Assembly (NCBI RefSeq): GCF_902712875.1
Contig: NZ_LR743509.1
Span: 1,812,001-1,876,000 of the forward strand
Reading direction: 5' to 3'
Length of the DNA: 64,000 nucleotides
From: Hyphomicrobium sp. ghe19
GTDB taxonomy: Bacteria; Pseudomonadota; Alphaproteobacteria; Rhizobiales; Hyphomicrobiaceae
Of the stretch, positions 36,750 through 49,785 are shown one piece after another. The position numbers were made by a program, and so were the translations under genes. Position 1 is the first letter of the stretch. Each line of letters opens with the position of its first letter. Below the pieces are notes generated by a model. That model searched no databases. It was not told the DNA's origin and saw only the letters and a program-made list of their open reading frames with translations.

Positions 36750-38615
36750 ATGCGCAGCAGTGGCTTCCTCACTTCTATTTCGTTTGTCTTATCGGCATTT
36801 GCACTCTTCGTTAGCATCGGCGTCGCGGCGGAGGACGAAACTCTCGATACAAGCAAGCTCCCACGCGTCTCCGGCACGAATAACATCTTCGCGAGCCCGT
36901 CGTCCACGATTTTCACGGCGCCGGGAGCCGTCGCCGAGACGGCCGACGGCACCGTCGCGGCGCTGAAGGCAGCGGGTTGGCAGCCGTATGCGCCGGCCTT
37001 CGGCGAGCAGATCAAGAGCCCCACCATGGCAATCGCGAACCTGAAGAAAGGCGCGACTGGCCTCTCCGTGTTCATCACCGTCGCGCCCGCACAGAATAAC
37101 GCGACCAGCGTCACCTATAGCGGCGTGATCAACGCGAACGACTTGCCGTTTCCCAAGGATGCGACAGACATCAAGTTCGATGGTGATCGGCCGTTTCTAT
37201 CGTGCGTGACGAGCGGCAACCTCGCGGCGACATCGGATTTTCTCCGCACGGAGCTGATCGCGCGCGGCTGGTCGCCATGGTCGGTGAAGGACAACGCCAA
37301 GTCGGCTTACGCTGACGAGAAGACCGAGAAGGGCCTCTATGCCTACTACGTTCGCGACGCCGGCAAACCTCTGATCCTTGTGCTGCAGAGCGCGGAGGAC
37401 GGGAAGACGACGGTGAAGATCGAGACCGTTCCCGCTGAAGTCCTGCACCCGGCTGCGAAGACGGAAGCAGCGAAGGCGCCTGAACCGGCTCCGGCTCCGG
37501 CAGCCAAAGCTCAGGACAAGGTCGGCGATGCCATCGACGATCTGGCGGCAAGCATCATCAAACAGGCGCAGCAGTCGGTCGCGGACTCGATGCCGGGCGC
37601 AAAGCCCGCTGCCGCCGACAAAGCCGACAAGGCTTCCGATGAGCCCTCGGAAGCATTGACCGTTCTCGACGGTAACAGAGCGCCCATTCCGGTTCCGTCG
37701 ACAGCAGCGGACATCGACTTCGACGGCGCAAGCGGCAAACTTGAATTCAACTCGTCATCCGGCATCAAGCAAATCGCGGCGTTCTACAGGAGCCAGATGA
37801 AGACGCTCGGCTGGAGCGAAGAGAAGTCCGTGATCAACCAGGCGAACATGGTGGTGCTCAGCTTCCAAAAAGGTGAGCAGGACCTTTCGCTCACGCTGAT
37901 GAAGATGGGCGATGCGGTCAACGTCAGCGCCTCGGGCTCGGCACTCGAAAAGCCGGAGGCGACCGAAGAGGCTTCCGCAAGCAGCGATGCTGCTAGCGCG
38001 GCGGCCAACGAGCCTGAAAAGGAACTCGAATCCGAAGATGCCGGAGGCCTCCCCGTCCCGAAAGAGCATTCGCTTAGCGGTAGCGAGCAGTCGATGTTTC
38101 GCCACGGCGCTAATGCCAGTGTTCCGGCGAAGTTTTCGTCGGTGCTTGCCTTTTATCGCCGCGAACTCGGCAAGCGTGATTGGAAAGAGGATACATCGAA
38201 GTCCGTCATCAAGGACGACGCTGCGGAGATTCACTACGCGACTGCTGACGGTCCCGCCGTCCTGAAGCTCGGTCGCGCCAATGGCGAGACGACGGTCGCG
38301 CTTAGCGTGCGCGAGGACGATAAGGCGAAGAAATCCGGGATGATGGCTAAGCCCGGGCAGACGAAACTTCTGATCGGCAACTTCCTCGAAACCGAGGCCG
38401 TCATCACCATCGCCGGGAAGACGATCAAGGTCCCGGCCGGTGCAGGCAAAAACGGTCCGGATGGGCCGACGCTCGAAGTCGCGCCCGGCAAATATCCATA
38501 CAAGCTCAAAGGCGCGGCCGGCGCTGGACCTAACGATCCAGTCGAAGTCGGCGCCGATGAAATCTGGGGCCTGATGATCGGACCCGGCGGCGTGTTGCCG
38601 GTTCAGATGTACTGA
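36750..38615 (+). CDS. Large secreted protein with four tandem repeats and a conserved C-terminal domain
   Basis: 621 residues from the ATG at 36750, with GGAAA six bases upstream. Signal peptide to about 27 (SIGVAAEDE). Four related units follow, at about 35-122, 122-225, 320-412 and 445-535, each with a strand PVPxxAxDIxFDG (or similar), a helix such as AAFYRSQMKTLGW or LAFYRRELGKRDW, and a closing beta strand. A Pro/Ala/Lys-rich linker separates units two and three. The C-terminal part (about 540-621) is different, ending DEIWGLMIGPGGVLPVQMY. Units one and two are more diverged. I recognise no named family; helix-strand units suggest a binding or scaffold role in the periplasm. Confidence 0.7.
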   Translation: MRSSGFLTSISFVLSAFALFVSIGVAAEDETLDTSKLPRVSGTNNIFASPSSTIFTAPGAVAETADGTVAALKAAGWQPYAPAFGEQIKSPTMAIANLKKGATGLSVFITVAPAQNNATSVTYSGVINANDLPFPKDATDIKFDGDRPFLSCVTSGNLAATSDFLRTELIARGWSPWSVKDNAKSAYADEKTEKGLYAYYVRDAGKPLILVLQSAEDGKTTVKIETVPAEVLHPAAKTEAAKAPEPAPAPAAKAQDKVGDAIDDLAASIIKQAQQSVADSMPGAKPAAADKADKASDEPSEALTVLDGNRAPIPVPSTAADIDFDGASGKLEFNSSSGIKQIAAFYRSQMKTLGWSEEKSVINQANMVVLSFQKGEQDLSLTLMKMGDAVNVSASGSALEKPEATEEASASSDAASAAANEPEKELESEDAGGLPVPKEHSLSGSEQSMFRHGANASVPAKFSSVLAFYRRELGKRDWKEDTSKSVIKDDAAEIHYATADGPAVLKLGRANGETTVALSVREDDKAKKSGMMAKPGQTKLLIGNFLETEAVITIAGKTIKVPAGAGKNGPDGPTLEVAPGKYPYKLKGAAGAGPNDPVEVGADEIWGLMIGPGGVLPVQMY

Positions 38616-38676
38616 GGCCAGCCTGTACGGACACGCTCTCCGAGTGGATGGGCGTGTCCGTCTGTCAGCTGGCCTC
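38614..38676. terminator. Nested double hairpin between two convergent genes
   Basis: Outer arms GAGGCCAGC (38614-38622) and GCTGGCCTC (38668-38676), inner arms CGGACACGC (38628-38636) and GCGTGTCCG (38652-38660), all perfect. There is no T tract on either side, so it may act as an mRNA 3' stabiliser or weak bidirectional terminator for the secreted-repeat gene and ettA. Confidence 0.6.
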
Positions 38677-38684
38677 GTATTACG

Positions 38685-40343
38685 TCACCGTTCGAAGCGC
38701 TTGAACTTGATCCGGTGGGGCTCGACAGCCTGGTCACCGAGGCGGCGCTTCTTGTCTTCTTCGTAGTCCGCGAAGTTGCCTTCGAACCATTCGACGTGGC
38801 TGTCGCCTTCGAATGCGAGGATGTGCGTCGCGAGACGATCGAGGAAGAAGCGGTCATGCGAGATGACCACGGCGCAACCGGGGAAATCTTCGAGCGCAGC
38901 TTCGAGCGCGCCGAGCGTTTCCGTATCGAGGTCGTTCGTCGGCTCGTCGAGCAGCAGCAAGTTGCCGCCCTCCTTCAAGAGTTTGGCGAGATGCACGCGG
39001 TTGCGTTCGCCGCCGGACAGCATGCCGACCTTCTTCTGCTGGTCGGCACCCTTGAAGTTGAACCAGCCGCAATACGCCCGGCTCGGGACTTCTTTTTTGC
39101 CGCCAAGCAGCATCTGGTCGAGGCCGCCTGAGATCTCTTCCCAGACCGTCTTCTTGTCGTCCAAGTGCGCGCGGGACTGATCGACGTAACCGATCTTCAC
39201 GGTATCGCCGAGACGGATCGAACCCTTGTCGGGCTTTTCCGCACCGGTCAGCATTTTGAACAACGTCGTCTTGCCGGCGCCGTTCGGGCCAATCACGCCG
39301 ACGATGCCGCCTGGAGGCAGCTTGAACGAGAGATCGTCGATGAGCAGCCGGTCGCCAAAGGCCTTCGTCAGGCCTTCCGCTTCGATGACGACGCCACCGA
39401 GGCGCGGTCCGGTCGCGATCTGGATGGATGCGCGTCCCGCTTCCTCGCGGCCGGCTTCGTCAGCCAACTTCTCGTACGCCGTGATACGCGCCTTCGATTT
39501 GGCCTGACGCGCTTTCGGCGACGATCTGATCCACTCGAGTTCGCGGGACAGAGTCTTTTGCTTGCCTTCTTCCTGTGCCTTCTCGACAGCCTCGCGCTTG
39601 GCCTTCTGCTCGAGCCAACCGGAGTAGTTGCCTTTCCACGGCACGCCATGCCCGCGGTCGAGTTCCAAGGTCCATTCCGTGATGTTGTCGAGGAAGTAGC
39701 GGTCGTGGGTCACGAGGATGACGCAGCCCGTGTACTCTTTCAGATAGCGTTCGAGCCACGCGACGCTCTCGGCGTCGAGATGGTTGGTCGGCTCGTCGAG
39801 GAGAAGAATGTCGGGCTTCGACAGCAAAAGCTTGGTCAGCGCGACGCGGCGCTTTTCGCCGCCCGACAGCTTCGTGACATCGGAGTCGCCGGGGGGCGAG
39901 CGCAGAGCGTCGAGCGCCTGCTCGACCTGAGCGTCGAGATCCCAAAGGTTCTGCGCATCGATCTGGTCCTGGAGCGCCGTCATCTCGTCGGCGGTTTCCT
40001 CGGTGTAGTTCGCGGCGATTTCATTGTAGCGATCGAGAATGGCCTTCTTCTCGGCCACGCCCTCCATCGCGTTGCCAAGAACGTCCTTGTTCGGATCAAG
40101 CTCCGGCTCTTGCGGCAGATAGCCAACCTTGATGCCGTCCGCTGGGCGAGCTTCGCCCGTGAAGTCGTCGATCCTGCCGGCCATGATTTTCAGCAGCGTC
40201 GATTTACCGGAGCCATTGAGGCCGACGACACCGATCTTTGCGCCCGGCAGGAACGAAAGGGAGACGTCCTTCAGCACCTGCTTTCCGCCCGGATAGGCTT
40301 TGGACAGCTTATGCATATGATAAACGTACTGGTGTGCTGCCAT
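38685..40343 (-). CDS. ettA: Energy-dependent translational throttle protein EttA
   Basis: 552 residues. ABC-F protein with two ATPase domains: Walker [10 protein letters not shown] and GPNGAGKTT, signatures [11 protein letters not shown] and [11 protein letters not shown], Walker [13 protein letters not shown] and [12 protein letters not shown]. Between them is a charged linker ([18 protein letters not shown]), and the ATPase arm typical of EttA is present. EttA binds the ribosomal E site next to the P-site tRNA and gates elongation when ATP is low. Length and the [20 protein letters not shown] opening match EttA rather than other ABC-F members. Stands alone on the minus strand. Confidence 0.95.
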   Translation of the reverse strand: MAAHQYVYHMHKLSKAYPGGKQVLKDVSLSFLPGAKIGVVGLNGSGKSTLLKIMAGRIDDFTGEARPADGIKVGYLPQEPELDPNKDVLGNAMEGVAEKKAILDRYNEIAANYTEETADEMTALQDQIDAQNLWDLDAQVEQALDALRSPPGDSDVTKLSGGEKRRVALTKLLLSKPDILLLDEPTNHLDAESVAWLERYLKEYTGCVILVTHDRYFLDNITEWTLELDRGHGVPWKGNYSGWLEQKAKREAVEKAQEEGKQKTLSRELEWIRSSPKARQAKSKARITAYEKLADEAGREEAGRASIQIATGPRLGGVVIEAEGLTKAFGDRLLIDDLSFKLPPGGIVGVIGPNGAGKTTLFKMLTGAEKPDKGSIRLGDTVKIGYVDQSRAHLDDKKTVWEEISGGLDQMLLGGKKEVPSRAYCGWFNFKGADQQKKVGMLSGGERNRVHLAKLLKEGGNLLLLDEPTNDLDTETLGALEAALEDFPGCAVVISHDRFFLDRLATHILAFEGDSHVEWFEGNFADYEEDKKRRLGDQAVEPHRIKFKRFER

Positions 40344-40534
40344 GCGCGGCGCCTCGTTGGGGGTAAGGTTTAGGGATTGGGGCCTTCCTACCCGATTGTC
40401 GCGACTTCCTCAATTGCATCATTGCGCCCATGTGCGACGTGCCGCGGGGCGACTTTCGGGGGCGGGCCGGAAGGCGGATCAGCTTGTCGCAAACGGCCCC
40501 GGGCACAGAGCAAAATCAAGCTTCACCTTGACCG

Positions 40535-41284
40535 TCACCACGCGGGATTTTTGACGCCGGTAAAGAAATAGACGCCGAGACCGATGGTGAAGACGAGCCA
40601 TCCCCAGAGGACATGCTCCATATAGACCGCCGAGAATGATCGGGTGCGCTCGTACCGCCAAGCCAAGAGCAGTCCGATGACGAAGGTTCCGCCGACCGCG
40701 ATCCAATTGCGGAAAAGGATGTGGCCAAATCCAAATGCCAAGGCGTTGACGAAGATCAGGCTCCATCGCGAATGGAACAAGGGTCCGTAGCGGTGAAAGA
40801 AGAATACGCGATACGCGAACTCCTGGGGCAGGACCGACGTGAACGGATAGAGCACCATGATCTTCAGCCAGAGGCCGGGACGCTCGGCTGCGAGTGCGAA
40901 CAGGCGCTCGGGCATCAATACCGCGACAAGCGAGCCGATCAGCGCACTGCCAACGATGAATGTGCCCAGTATCGAGAGGACGGTCGATCTCGCGATGCCG
41001 CGGCTCGCCTCCGTTTTCAGGCTGAAGGTGCGATCGAAATAGAGGAACGCGACAAACGCGATGAGCACGGGGGGGAGCGCATAAAACAGCGGCACGCCGT
41101 AATCGAAAACGGCAATCCGCATGAGCAGCGGGGTTCCGACGTAGATCAGTCCGAACTCCGTCCAGAGCTGCAGCCTGCGTCGTTCCGAAGGATGAATAAT
41201 GTCGAGCGATTGCGCGAGCGTTCCACCGGCACAGAGATCGGCAGAACCAGAGACCACATCTTTCGGGGAGAAGACTGTCGTCAT
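40535..41284 (-). CDS. CPBP-family intramembrane metalloprotease
   Basis: 249 residues with about seven membrane spans. The CPBP (Rce1-like/CAAX protease) motifs are in order: motif 1 PQEFAYRVFFFHRYG (E-x3-R, with Gln in place of the first of the usual two Glu), motif 2 NALAFGFGHILFRNW, and motif 3 YMEHVLWG with a His. The altered first Glu may affect catalysis, though several bacterial members vary there. Bacterial CPBP proteases cleave unknown targets in the inner membrane. The ELM1-like gene starts 28 bases away on the same strand, so the two may be cotranscribed. Confidence 0.85.
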   Translation of the reverse strand: MTTVFSPKDVVSGSADLCAGGTLAQSLDIIHPSERRRLQLWTEFGLIYVGTPLLMRIAVFDYGVPLFYALPPVLIAFVAFLYFDRTFSLKTEASRGIARSTVLSILGTFIVGSALIGSLVAVLMPERLFALAAERPGLWLKIMVLYPFTSVLPQEFAYRVFFFHRYGPLFHSRWSLIFVNALAFGFGHILFRNWIAVGGTFVIGLLLAWRYERTRSFSAVYMEHVLWGWLVFTIGLGVYFFTGVKNPAW

Positions 41285-41311
41285 CTCGTCTGCACCTCTC
41301 GCCTCCCCTCG

Positions 41312-42349
41312 TTACGACTTTGCCTTGACCAGCCCGGGTAGCATTTCGGCACGCCGGAGCCAGCGCTTGGCAATTTCTGCGGCGATGACGTCGGCCGAAT
41401 GCAACGGTTCATAGGTCCACGACGGCAGCGGTTCACCAGGCGGCGGTAGAGGCCGGGTCGCGCCATAAGACGCGAGGCCAGAGTGGAAACGGTCGAACTT
41501 TGCGCTTCCGCCGGAGGGCGAGAAAATAAAGATCGGACGTCCGGTCGCCGCCGCCTCGCAGGTCATGCTAACGCTGTCGGCGGTGATGACGAACATATCC
41601 GCGTGGGCGACAAAATCGGGGTACGGGTTCTGCCCGTCGCCATCCCAGAAATAGGCGCGCTCGGCCGCCACCGAGTTTTTGATCCGAGCCGCGAGCCGCT
41701 CGGGGGTTCGCCGGGAGGTTGTGATCATGAGCCCTGCGCCGCTTGCCGCCAACCCAGCCAACGCGTCGACCAAGCGCTCCTCGTCCGCCGGCGAATAGCG
41801 GTAATAGCCGTTCGGACCGCCGATCAGGCAGGCAATGCGGGGCCTCGGCAGCCCGGCGATCCTCGGGGGCGCGTTGGTGTTGAGCGCGCACAGCCGCGCG
41901 GGCGAAAAGCGATGCGGGGCCGTCAGCGTCGAGATGACGTTCGGTCCCCGCCGGCGATCGTGCGCGGGGACCCATATGAGGTCGGCGCTATTCGCTCCCG
42001 TTCGGGGGTCCATCAGAATGACAGTATAGGTCTCGAGGCCGGCTCGCCGCCGTAGCGCCCGGATGTAGGGTATCGTCGTGCGGCCCGTTGCGAACGCAAA
42101 CGCTGGCCATGGCGGGTCGAGACTCAATCTGCCGCCATTGGGAGCCTCGGGCGGCAGCGGACCCCAGGGGGCCATAAACTTGTAGATGCCCGCTATCTCG
42201 ACTCGTTGGATCTCGGCCTGCAGACCCAGCGCTTCGACGACGCCCAGGACCTGAGCTTCGTGGCCCGCCTTGCCGTCCGAGAAGATCCAGGCCGTTTGAC
42301 CCTGGAACATCCCTGCATATGGAGCTGAAGGCGGGTCGCTACGTGCCAT
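41312..42349 (-). CDS. Mitochondrial fission ELM1-family protein
   Basis: 345 residues from the ATG at 42347-42349; a TTG three codons upstream is possible. The pattern TAWIFSDGKAGHEAQVLGV near the N-terminus, then FAFATGRTTIPYIRALRR, RIACLIGGPNGYYRYS and FVITADSVSMTCEAAATGRP, is that of the ELM1/DUF1022 family. Bacterial members look like GT-B glycosyltransferases, with the SVSM/EA-G-P segment placed like a nucleotide-sugar site. The name comes from a plant mitochondrial division factor; the bacterial role is unknown. The 135 bases upstream lead to a divergent Lrp-type regulator. Confidence 0.85.
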   Translation of the reverse strand: MARSDPPSAPYAGMFQGQTAWIFSDGKAGHEAQVLGVVEALGLQAEIQRVEIAGIYKFMAPWGPLPPEAPNGGRLSLDPPWPAFAFATGRTTIPYIRALRRRAGLETYTVILMDPRTGANSADLIWVPAHDRRRGPNVISTLTAPHRFSPARLCALNTNAPPRIAGLPRPRIACLIGGPNGYYRYSPADEERLVDALAGLAASGAGLMITTSRRTPERLAARIKNSVAAERAYFWDGDGQNPYPDFVAHADMFVITADSVSMTCEAAATGRPIFIFSPSGGSAKFDRFHSGLASYGATRPLPPPGEPLPSWTYEPLHSADVIAAEIAKRWLRRAEMLPGLVKAKS

Positions 42350-42484
42350 GACGGACAAACTTTTGGGCTCCTCACCGCGGCTATGCCGAGGCTGCCGGCG
42401 ATCTTGTTAAAGAAATAAGCGAAACTTCGTGCGCCGTTCTACATTCCTGATATTACTCGAATCTCCCTGAAGTGGCGCGGCTCC

Positions 42485-42973
42485 ATGGCTATTGAACTCG
42501 ACGCAACGGACTGGCGGATCTTGCGAGAGCTGCAAGCCGACGGACGAATGACCAATATCGCTCTCGCCAACCGCATCGGGTTATCGGCTCCGCCCTGTCT
42601 TCGCCGCGTTCGGGCGTTGGAAGAAGCCGGACTTATCGCAAGCTATACTGCTCTCGTCGATGAGGTAAGGCTCGGTTATGCGCTGACGGCGTTTGCGATG
42701 GTGAGGCTCCACAATCAGGCCGAGTCCGATCTCCGTTCATTCGAAAACAGAATTTTCGGCTGGCCCCTCGTCCGTGAGGCCTACATGCTGTCCGGCGAAA
42801 GCGACTTTATACTGAAATGTATCGCTCGCGATCTGCAACGGTTCCAGAGCTTCGTGCTTGATGAATTGACTGCGGCGCCCAACGTCGCGAGCGTCAAGAC
42901 CTACCTTACGATCCGCCGGGCAAAACGGGAGCCCGGGGTGCCGATCACCGTGGCTGGCCCCGAAGGGACCTGA
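42485..42973 (+). CDS. Lrp/AsnC-family transcriptional regulator
   Basis: 162 residues. The N-terminal helix-turn-helix (about 1-55) contains LRELQADGRMTNIALANRIG and LSAPPCLRRVRALEE, and the C-terminal RAM ligand domain (about 70-150) contains GYALTAFAMVRL and LKCIARDLQRFQSFVLDEL. It probably responds to an amino acid as an octamer or hexadecamer. It is divergent from the ELM1-like gene; no adjacent transporter or dehydrogenase suggests the effector. A secreted protein follows 25 bases downstream. Confidence 0.92.
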   Translation: MAIELDATDWRILRELQADGRMTNIALANRIGLSAPPCLRRVRALEEAGLIASYTALVDEVRLGYALTAFAMVRLHNQAESDLRSFENRIFGWPLVREAYMLSGESDFILKCIARDLQRFQSFVLDELTAAPNVASVKTYLTIRRAKREPGVPITVAGPEGT

Positions 42974-42998
42974 GTGGAACGCGCATTGCGGAGGGCCG

Positions 42999-43562
42999 AT
43001 GGCATCCTTTTCTGATCTGGCGCTTCGGATTGGAAGAGCGCTCGTTGTCTCGGCCGTCAGCATATTGCCTTCGGCCGCCGCCACGTCGGACGATCTCTAC
43101 AATAGCTATTTCGCGAATGTGCTCGACGGCGCGCCCTGCTTTGCCCGGACGTATGACGAAGCCCATCTCAAAGATCATCCGGACCAGCGCGTTCGCAAAA
43201 TCGAGATCGACCTTTCGAAGCGGAATTCGGACGGCACGCCGAACTCGGCCGATCGGTTTGAAATCGGGTTCGGGCTCATGCTGACAAGCGGCCCGGAATG
43301 GTATGGACAGGCCGCGAGCTGCAAAACCAACGATACCGATTTCGAGTGCTTTCTCGAAGGCGACGGCGGCGTGTTTCGCCTCACACCGCAAAGCGGCGGT
43401 GCGCTTCGCCTCGAGACCGGCGAGACCGGCATCGCGATCCAAGGCGGGGCCGGCGACATCGAACTTTCCGGAAAAACCGGAGAGGATCGCTCTTTCGACC
43501 TTACTCAATCGAAGGAAGAGTGCCGTTCCGCTTCTGCGTTCTTCGATGGCGGCAACGAGTAG
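42999..43562 (+). CDS. Secreted protein of unknown function
   Basis: 187 residues. Signal peptide to about 28 (LPSAAATSD). The mature part has Cys at about 47, 110 and 116 among others, and a strand-rich pattern (VRKIEIDLSKRN, RFEIGFGLMLTSG, VFRLTPQSGGALRLETGE). I recognise no family. It lies 25 bases after the Lrp-type regulator, probably on the same transcript, with a hairpin and T-rich stretch after the stop. Confidence 0.7.
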   Translation: MASFSDLALRIGRALVVSAVSILPSAAATSDDLYNSYFANVLDGAPCFARTYDEAHLKDHPDQRVRKIEIDLSKRNSDGTPNSADRFEIGFGLMLTSGPEWYGQAASCKTNDTDFECFLEGDGGVFRLTPQSGGALRLETGETGIAIQGGAGDIELSGKTGEDRSFDLTQSKEECRSASAFFDGGNE

Positions 43563-43567
43563 CGAGC

Positions 43568-43605
43568 CTGAGCCTTGCGGCTTAGGCTCAGCTTTGTTTG
43601 TTTTG
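43568..43605 (+). terminator. Probable rho-independent terminator
   Basis: Stem CTGAGCC/GGCTCAG at 43568-43574 and 43585-43591 with a 10-base loop that can pair further, then CTTTGTTTGTTTTG. It closes the Lrp/secreted-protein transcript before the convergent greA. Confidence 0.75.
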
Positions 43606-43624
43606 TCTCAGATCGGCCCGAGCC

Positions 43625-44098
43625 TCAGCCCCAGTTCACCTGCAAGACTTCGAGCGTACGCGTGCCCTTGGGCGTCGTGACGTCGACGCTTTCGCCTTTG
43701 ACCTTCCCGATGAGCGCACGCGCGATCGGCGACGAGATGGAGATTCTGCGCTGGCGCATATCGGCCTCTGTATCGCCGACGATCGTATAGGTGACCTTCT
43801 CGCCTGAATCTTCGTCCTGCAGCGTGACCGTCGCGCCGAACTTGATCGTGTCGCCGGAAAGCTTCGTAATATCGATGACATCGGCGCGGTTGATCTTGTC
43901 TTCGATCTCGGCGACGCGCGCTTCGTTGAGGCCCTGCTGCTCTTTGGCGGCGTGATACTCTGCGTTCTCGGAGAGGTCGCCATGGGCGCGAGCCTCGGAA
44001 ATCGCCGCGATGATGCGCGGACGCTCAACTGCCTTCAGGCGGTGCAATTCTTCCTCGAGGTTCTTGAAACCCTCAAGCGTCATCGGCACCCGTTCCAT
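43625..44098 (-). CDS. greA: Transcription elongation factor GreA
   Basis: 157 residues, the normal length, from the second of two adjacent ATGs (44096-44098), six bases after GGAG. The N-terminal coiled coil carries the acidic tip in [10 protein letters not shown], which reaches into the RNA polymerase secondary channel, and the C-terminal domain runs to LEVLQVNWG. It stimulates transcript cleavage in backtracked complexes. It follows carB on the same strand by 141 bases, an order common in alphaproteobacteria. A second, GreB-like protein is encoded at 58566-59024. Confidence 0.96.
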   Translation of the reverse strand: MERVPMTLEGFKNLEEELHRLKAVERPRIIAAISEARAHGDLSENAEYHAAKEQQGLNEARVAEIEDKINRADVIDITKLSGDTIKFGATVTLQDEDSGEKVTYTIVGDTEADMRQRRISISSPIARALIGKVKGESVDVTTPKGTRTLEVLQVNWG

Positions 44099-44239
44099 CA
44101 TCTTCTCCAAATTCTTCCGAACGGCTAATCCATTGCGGGGAATAGGCCCCCAACACACGGTAACAGTAGAGTTGGCATACAGGAAAGCAGCGAAGCCCGG
44201 CCGCGCCTTTCGGCGCGTCCCGAACTCTCGACGAAAGGC

Positions 44240-47515
<3,276 letters not shown>

Positions 47516-47664
47516 TCGGCGCACGGATTTGGCCGAGGCTCGCGATATCGCGGTCGGCTCAGGATTGGATCAGAGGTCGGGCTAAGTGGGCCTTATAGGC
47601 AATGCGCCCCGCGGGGGAAACCCCGAAAATTTTTCGCGAGGCCGTTCTTCGAGGATAAGCGTGT

Positions 47665-48891
47665 TTATCCCTTTTTCACCTTGTCACGTTCCTGTGCATC
47701 GGATCGCGGAAGAAAGACCGTCAGCAGGCCCAGAAACGGCAGGTAAGAGCAGATCTGGTAGACATAATCTATGCCGCGCGCGTCGGCCACGACGCCTAAG
47801 ACCGCCGCTCCGATGCCCGCCATGCCGAACGCGAAGCCGAAAAAGATGCCGGCGATCATGCCGACCCGGCCGGGCACGAGTTCTTGCGCGAAGACGACGA
47901 TCGCCGGGAAGGCCGACGACAGGATGAGGCCAATCACCACAGACAGGGCGATCGTCCAGTTGAGGTCGGCATACGGCAGCGCCAGCGTGAACGGCAGGCA
48001 GCCGAGGATCGAGAACCAGATCACCATCTTGGGACCGAATCGATCGCCGAACAGGCCGCCGAGAATGGTGCCTGCGGCGCACGCTCCGAGAAACGCAAAC
48101 AGCATCAACTGCGACTGCTGCACGGAGACGTCAAAGCGATGAATGGCGTAGAAGGTGTAGTAGCTCGATAGGCTCGCCATGTAGATGTTTTTCGTGAAGA
48201 CCAAGAGGGCCAGAACCGTCAGGGCGACGGCCGTCCGCTGGCGCGAATGAATGAGCCCCGCGGGCAGCATCTCTTTGCTGACCTTGCCCCGCGCTGTCGT
48301 TCCCCATTCGCCGACTTTCCAGAGGATCACCATGCCGACGAGCGCGATTGCGCCGAACCAGGCGATGCTCTGCTGCCCGCGCGGCAACACGATGAAAGCC
48401 GCGAGCAACGGCCCGAGCGCGGTGCCAAAATTCCCGCCGAGTTGAAACAGCGATTGCGCAAATCCATGACGGCCGCCAGATGCGAGCCGCGCGATGCGGG
48501 ACGATTCCGGGTGGAAGATAGCCGAGCCGATGCCGACGCAGGCGGCGCCCACGAGGAGCACCGCATAGCTCGTCGCGTACGCCAGCATCATGAGTCCAAT
48601 GAACGTCGAGCCCATACCGATGCTGGTCGAATGGGGAACCGGGCGCCTGTCGGTGAAATAGCCGATGAAGGGTTGCAGCAGCGACGCCGTTACCTGGAAC
48701 GCCATCGTGAGAAGCCCGATCTGCCAAAAGTTCAGGGCATAATCGTGCTTTAGCATCGGATAGACGGCTGCCAGCAGCGACTGCATCACATCGTTGAGCA
48801 GATGACAGAAGCTGACTGCGACGAGGACAGTAAGGGAGGCCGTTGCCATCGGCGCGCGCAGCGCCGAGCGTGACGATTCTATCGTGGTCAT
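47665..48891 (-). CDS. MFS exporter of the fosmidomycin-resistance (Fsr) type
   Basis: 408 residues with 12 predicted spans. The Fsr-family signature is the motif GIGSAIFHPESSRIARLASG, with SFCHLLNDVMQSLLAAVYP in the first span and FQVTASLLQPFIGYFTDRRP after it. It probably exports fosmidomycin or related phosphonates, or some cellular metabolite. Since fosmidomycin blocks the MEP pathway, coexistence with ispDF in the same genome is sensible, but no direct link is shown. It is located between the LolA-like pair and carB, on the same strand. Confidence 0.88.
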   Translation of the reverse strand: MTTIESSRSALRAPMATASLTVLVAVSFCHLLNDVMQSLLAAVYPMLKHDYALNFWQIGLLTMAFQVTASLLQPFIGYFTDRRPVPHSTSIGMGSTFIGLMMLAYATSYAVLLVGAACVGIGSAIFHPESSRIARLASGGRHGFAQSLFQLGGNFGTALGPLLAAFIVLPRGQQSIAWFGAIALVGMVILWKVGEWGTTARGKVSKEMLPAGLIHSRQRTAVALTVLALLVFTKNIYMASLSSYYTFYAIHRFDVSVQQSQLMLFAFLGACAAGTILGGLFGDRFGPKMVIWFSILGCLPFTLALPYADLNWTIALSVVIGLILSSAFPAIVVFAQELVPGRVGMIAGIFFGFAFGMAGIGAAVLGVVADARGIDYVYQICSYLPFLGLLTVFLPRSDAQERDKVKKG

Positions 48892-49023
48892 TGAATTCTC
48901 CGGCGCTGCTTCTAGCGCCGAAGGGGGCCCCGGTCATCGGCCAAACCGGTCATACCAGCCATCTCAGGGAGCATGGCCAGCATCGCGGCTGGCACGCATG
49001 AGATGACGGATCGTGCTCGAAGG

Positions 49024-49749
49024 CTATTTGCCCGCAGCGGGGTCGGCGGCAGGCGTCTCGGCAGGCTGCTGGGCAGCCGAGGGCGCCGCCACATCCTTCG
49101 GGGGTTCGATCTTCAGGTCGATCGGGAACGTATAGCTCGTCTTGAAGATCGGCTTGTCCTCGTGCCCCGGCGCCAGCAGCGTATTGCTGACCGGCAGGCC
49201 CGTGAGCGCATCGACGTAGAACATTCGGAACGCCTGGTTGGGATCTGCCGTGGAGCCCTTCTCGGCTTCCGTGTCGAGCCGGTAGGACAGGACATCGCGG
49301 CCGTCGATGGTCGTGCGGCCCTTGCAGGCGTAGCTGCCGACATCCGTCTGCTGCGTCACGACAGAGTCCTGCATCTGTTCCTTGATCTGGCTCGCGACTT
49401 TGGGCGGCACCGGCTTCCAGCCGGTATCATCCTGCTTCGACCACGCTTCGTTGCCGACGAGGATCAATTCCGTCGTCTTATTGGTCAGTTTCGCGGTGAC
49501 TGTCTGGTGCATGCGATCGGGAAGAACGTAATCGACCTGCATCGTCGACGGGCCGTTCTCGGTCAGCATGTGAGTGTCCATGCGAAACCACGACGACTTC
49601 CGCAACTTTTGAAGCGCAGCGGAAACTTCATCGCTGCACGGATTGGCGTTGGGCTTTGCTCCCGGAGCCGCCCCGGGGGTCGGGGCTTGCGCCAGAACAT
49701 TGCTGGAGAAGGCGGCGACGGTGACGAGGGCGAGCGCGATGCGGCGCAT
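49024..49749 (-). CDS. Periplasmic LolA-like protein (paralogue of the next upstream gene)
   Basis: 241 residues with a signal peptide (to about residue 20). The mature protein has an alternating strand pattern in DTHMLTENGPSTMQVDYVLP, QTVTAKLTNKTTELILVGNEAW and MFYVDALTGLPVSNTL, like the open beta-barrel of the LolA/LolB fold. Two Cys pairs (NPCSDEV and GSYACKG) may form disulfides. The C-terminus is a Pro/Ala tail. It aligns along its whole length with the gene at 49786-50412, 36 bases upstream, so a tandem duplication is evident. Function is unknown; lipid or lipoprotein handling is inferred from fold alone. Confidence 0.72.
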   Translation of the reverse strand: MRRIALALVTVAAFSSNVLAQAPTPGAAPGAKPNANPCSDEVSAALQKLRKSSWFRMDTHMLTENGPSTMQVDYVLPDRMHQTVTAKLTNKTTELILVGNEAWSKQDDTGWKPVPPKVASQIKEQMQDSVVTQQTDVGSYACKGRTTIDGRDVLSYRLDTEAEKGSTADPNQAFRMFYVDALTGLPVSNTLLAPGHEDKPIFKTSYTFPIDLKIEPPKDVAAPSAAQQPAETPAADPAAGK

Positions 49750-49785
49750 ACGAATATCCTAAATTATGCCGGGCTGCGGCTGGAT

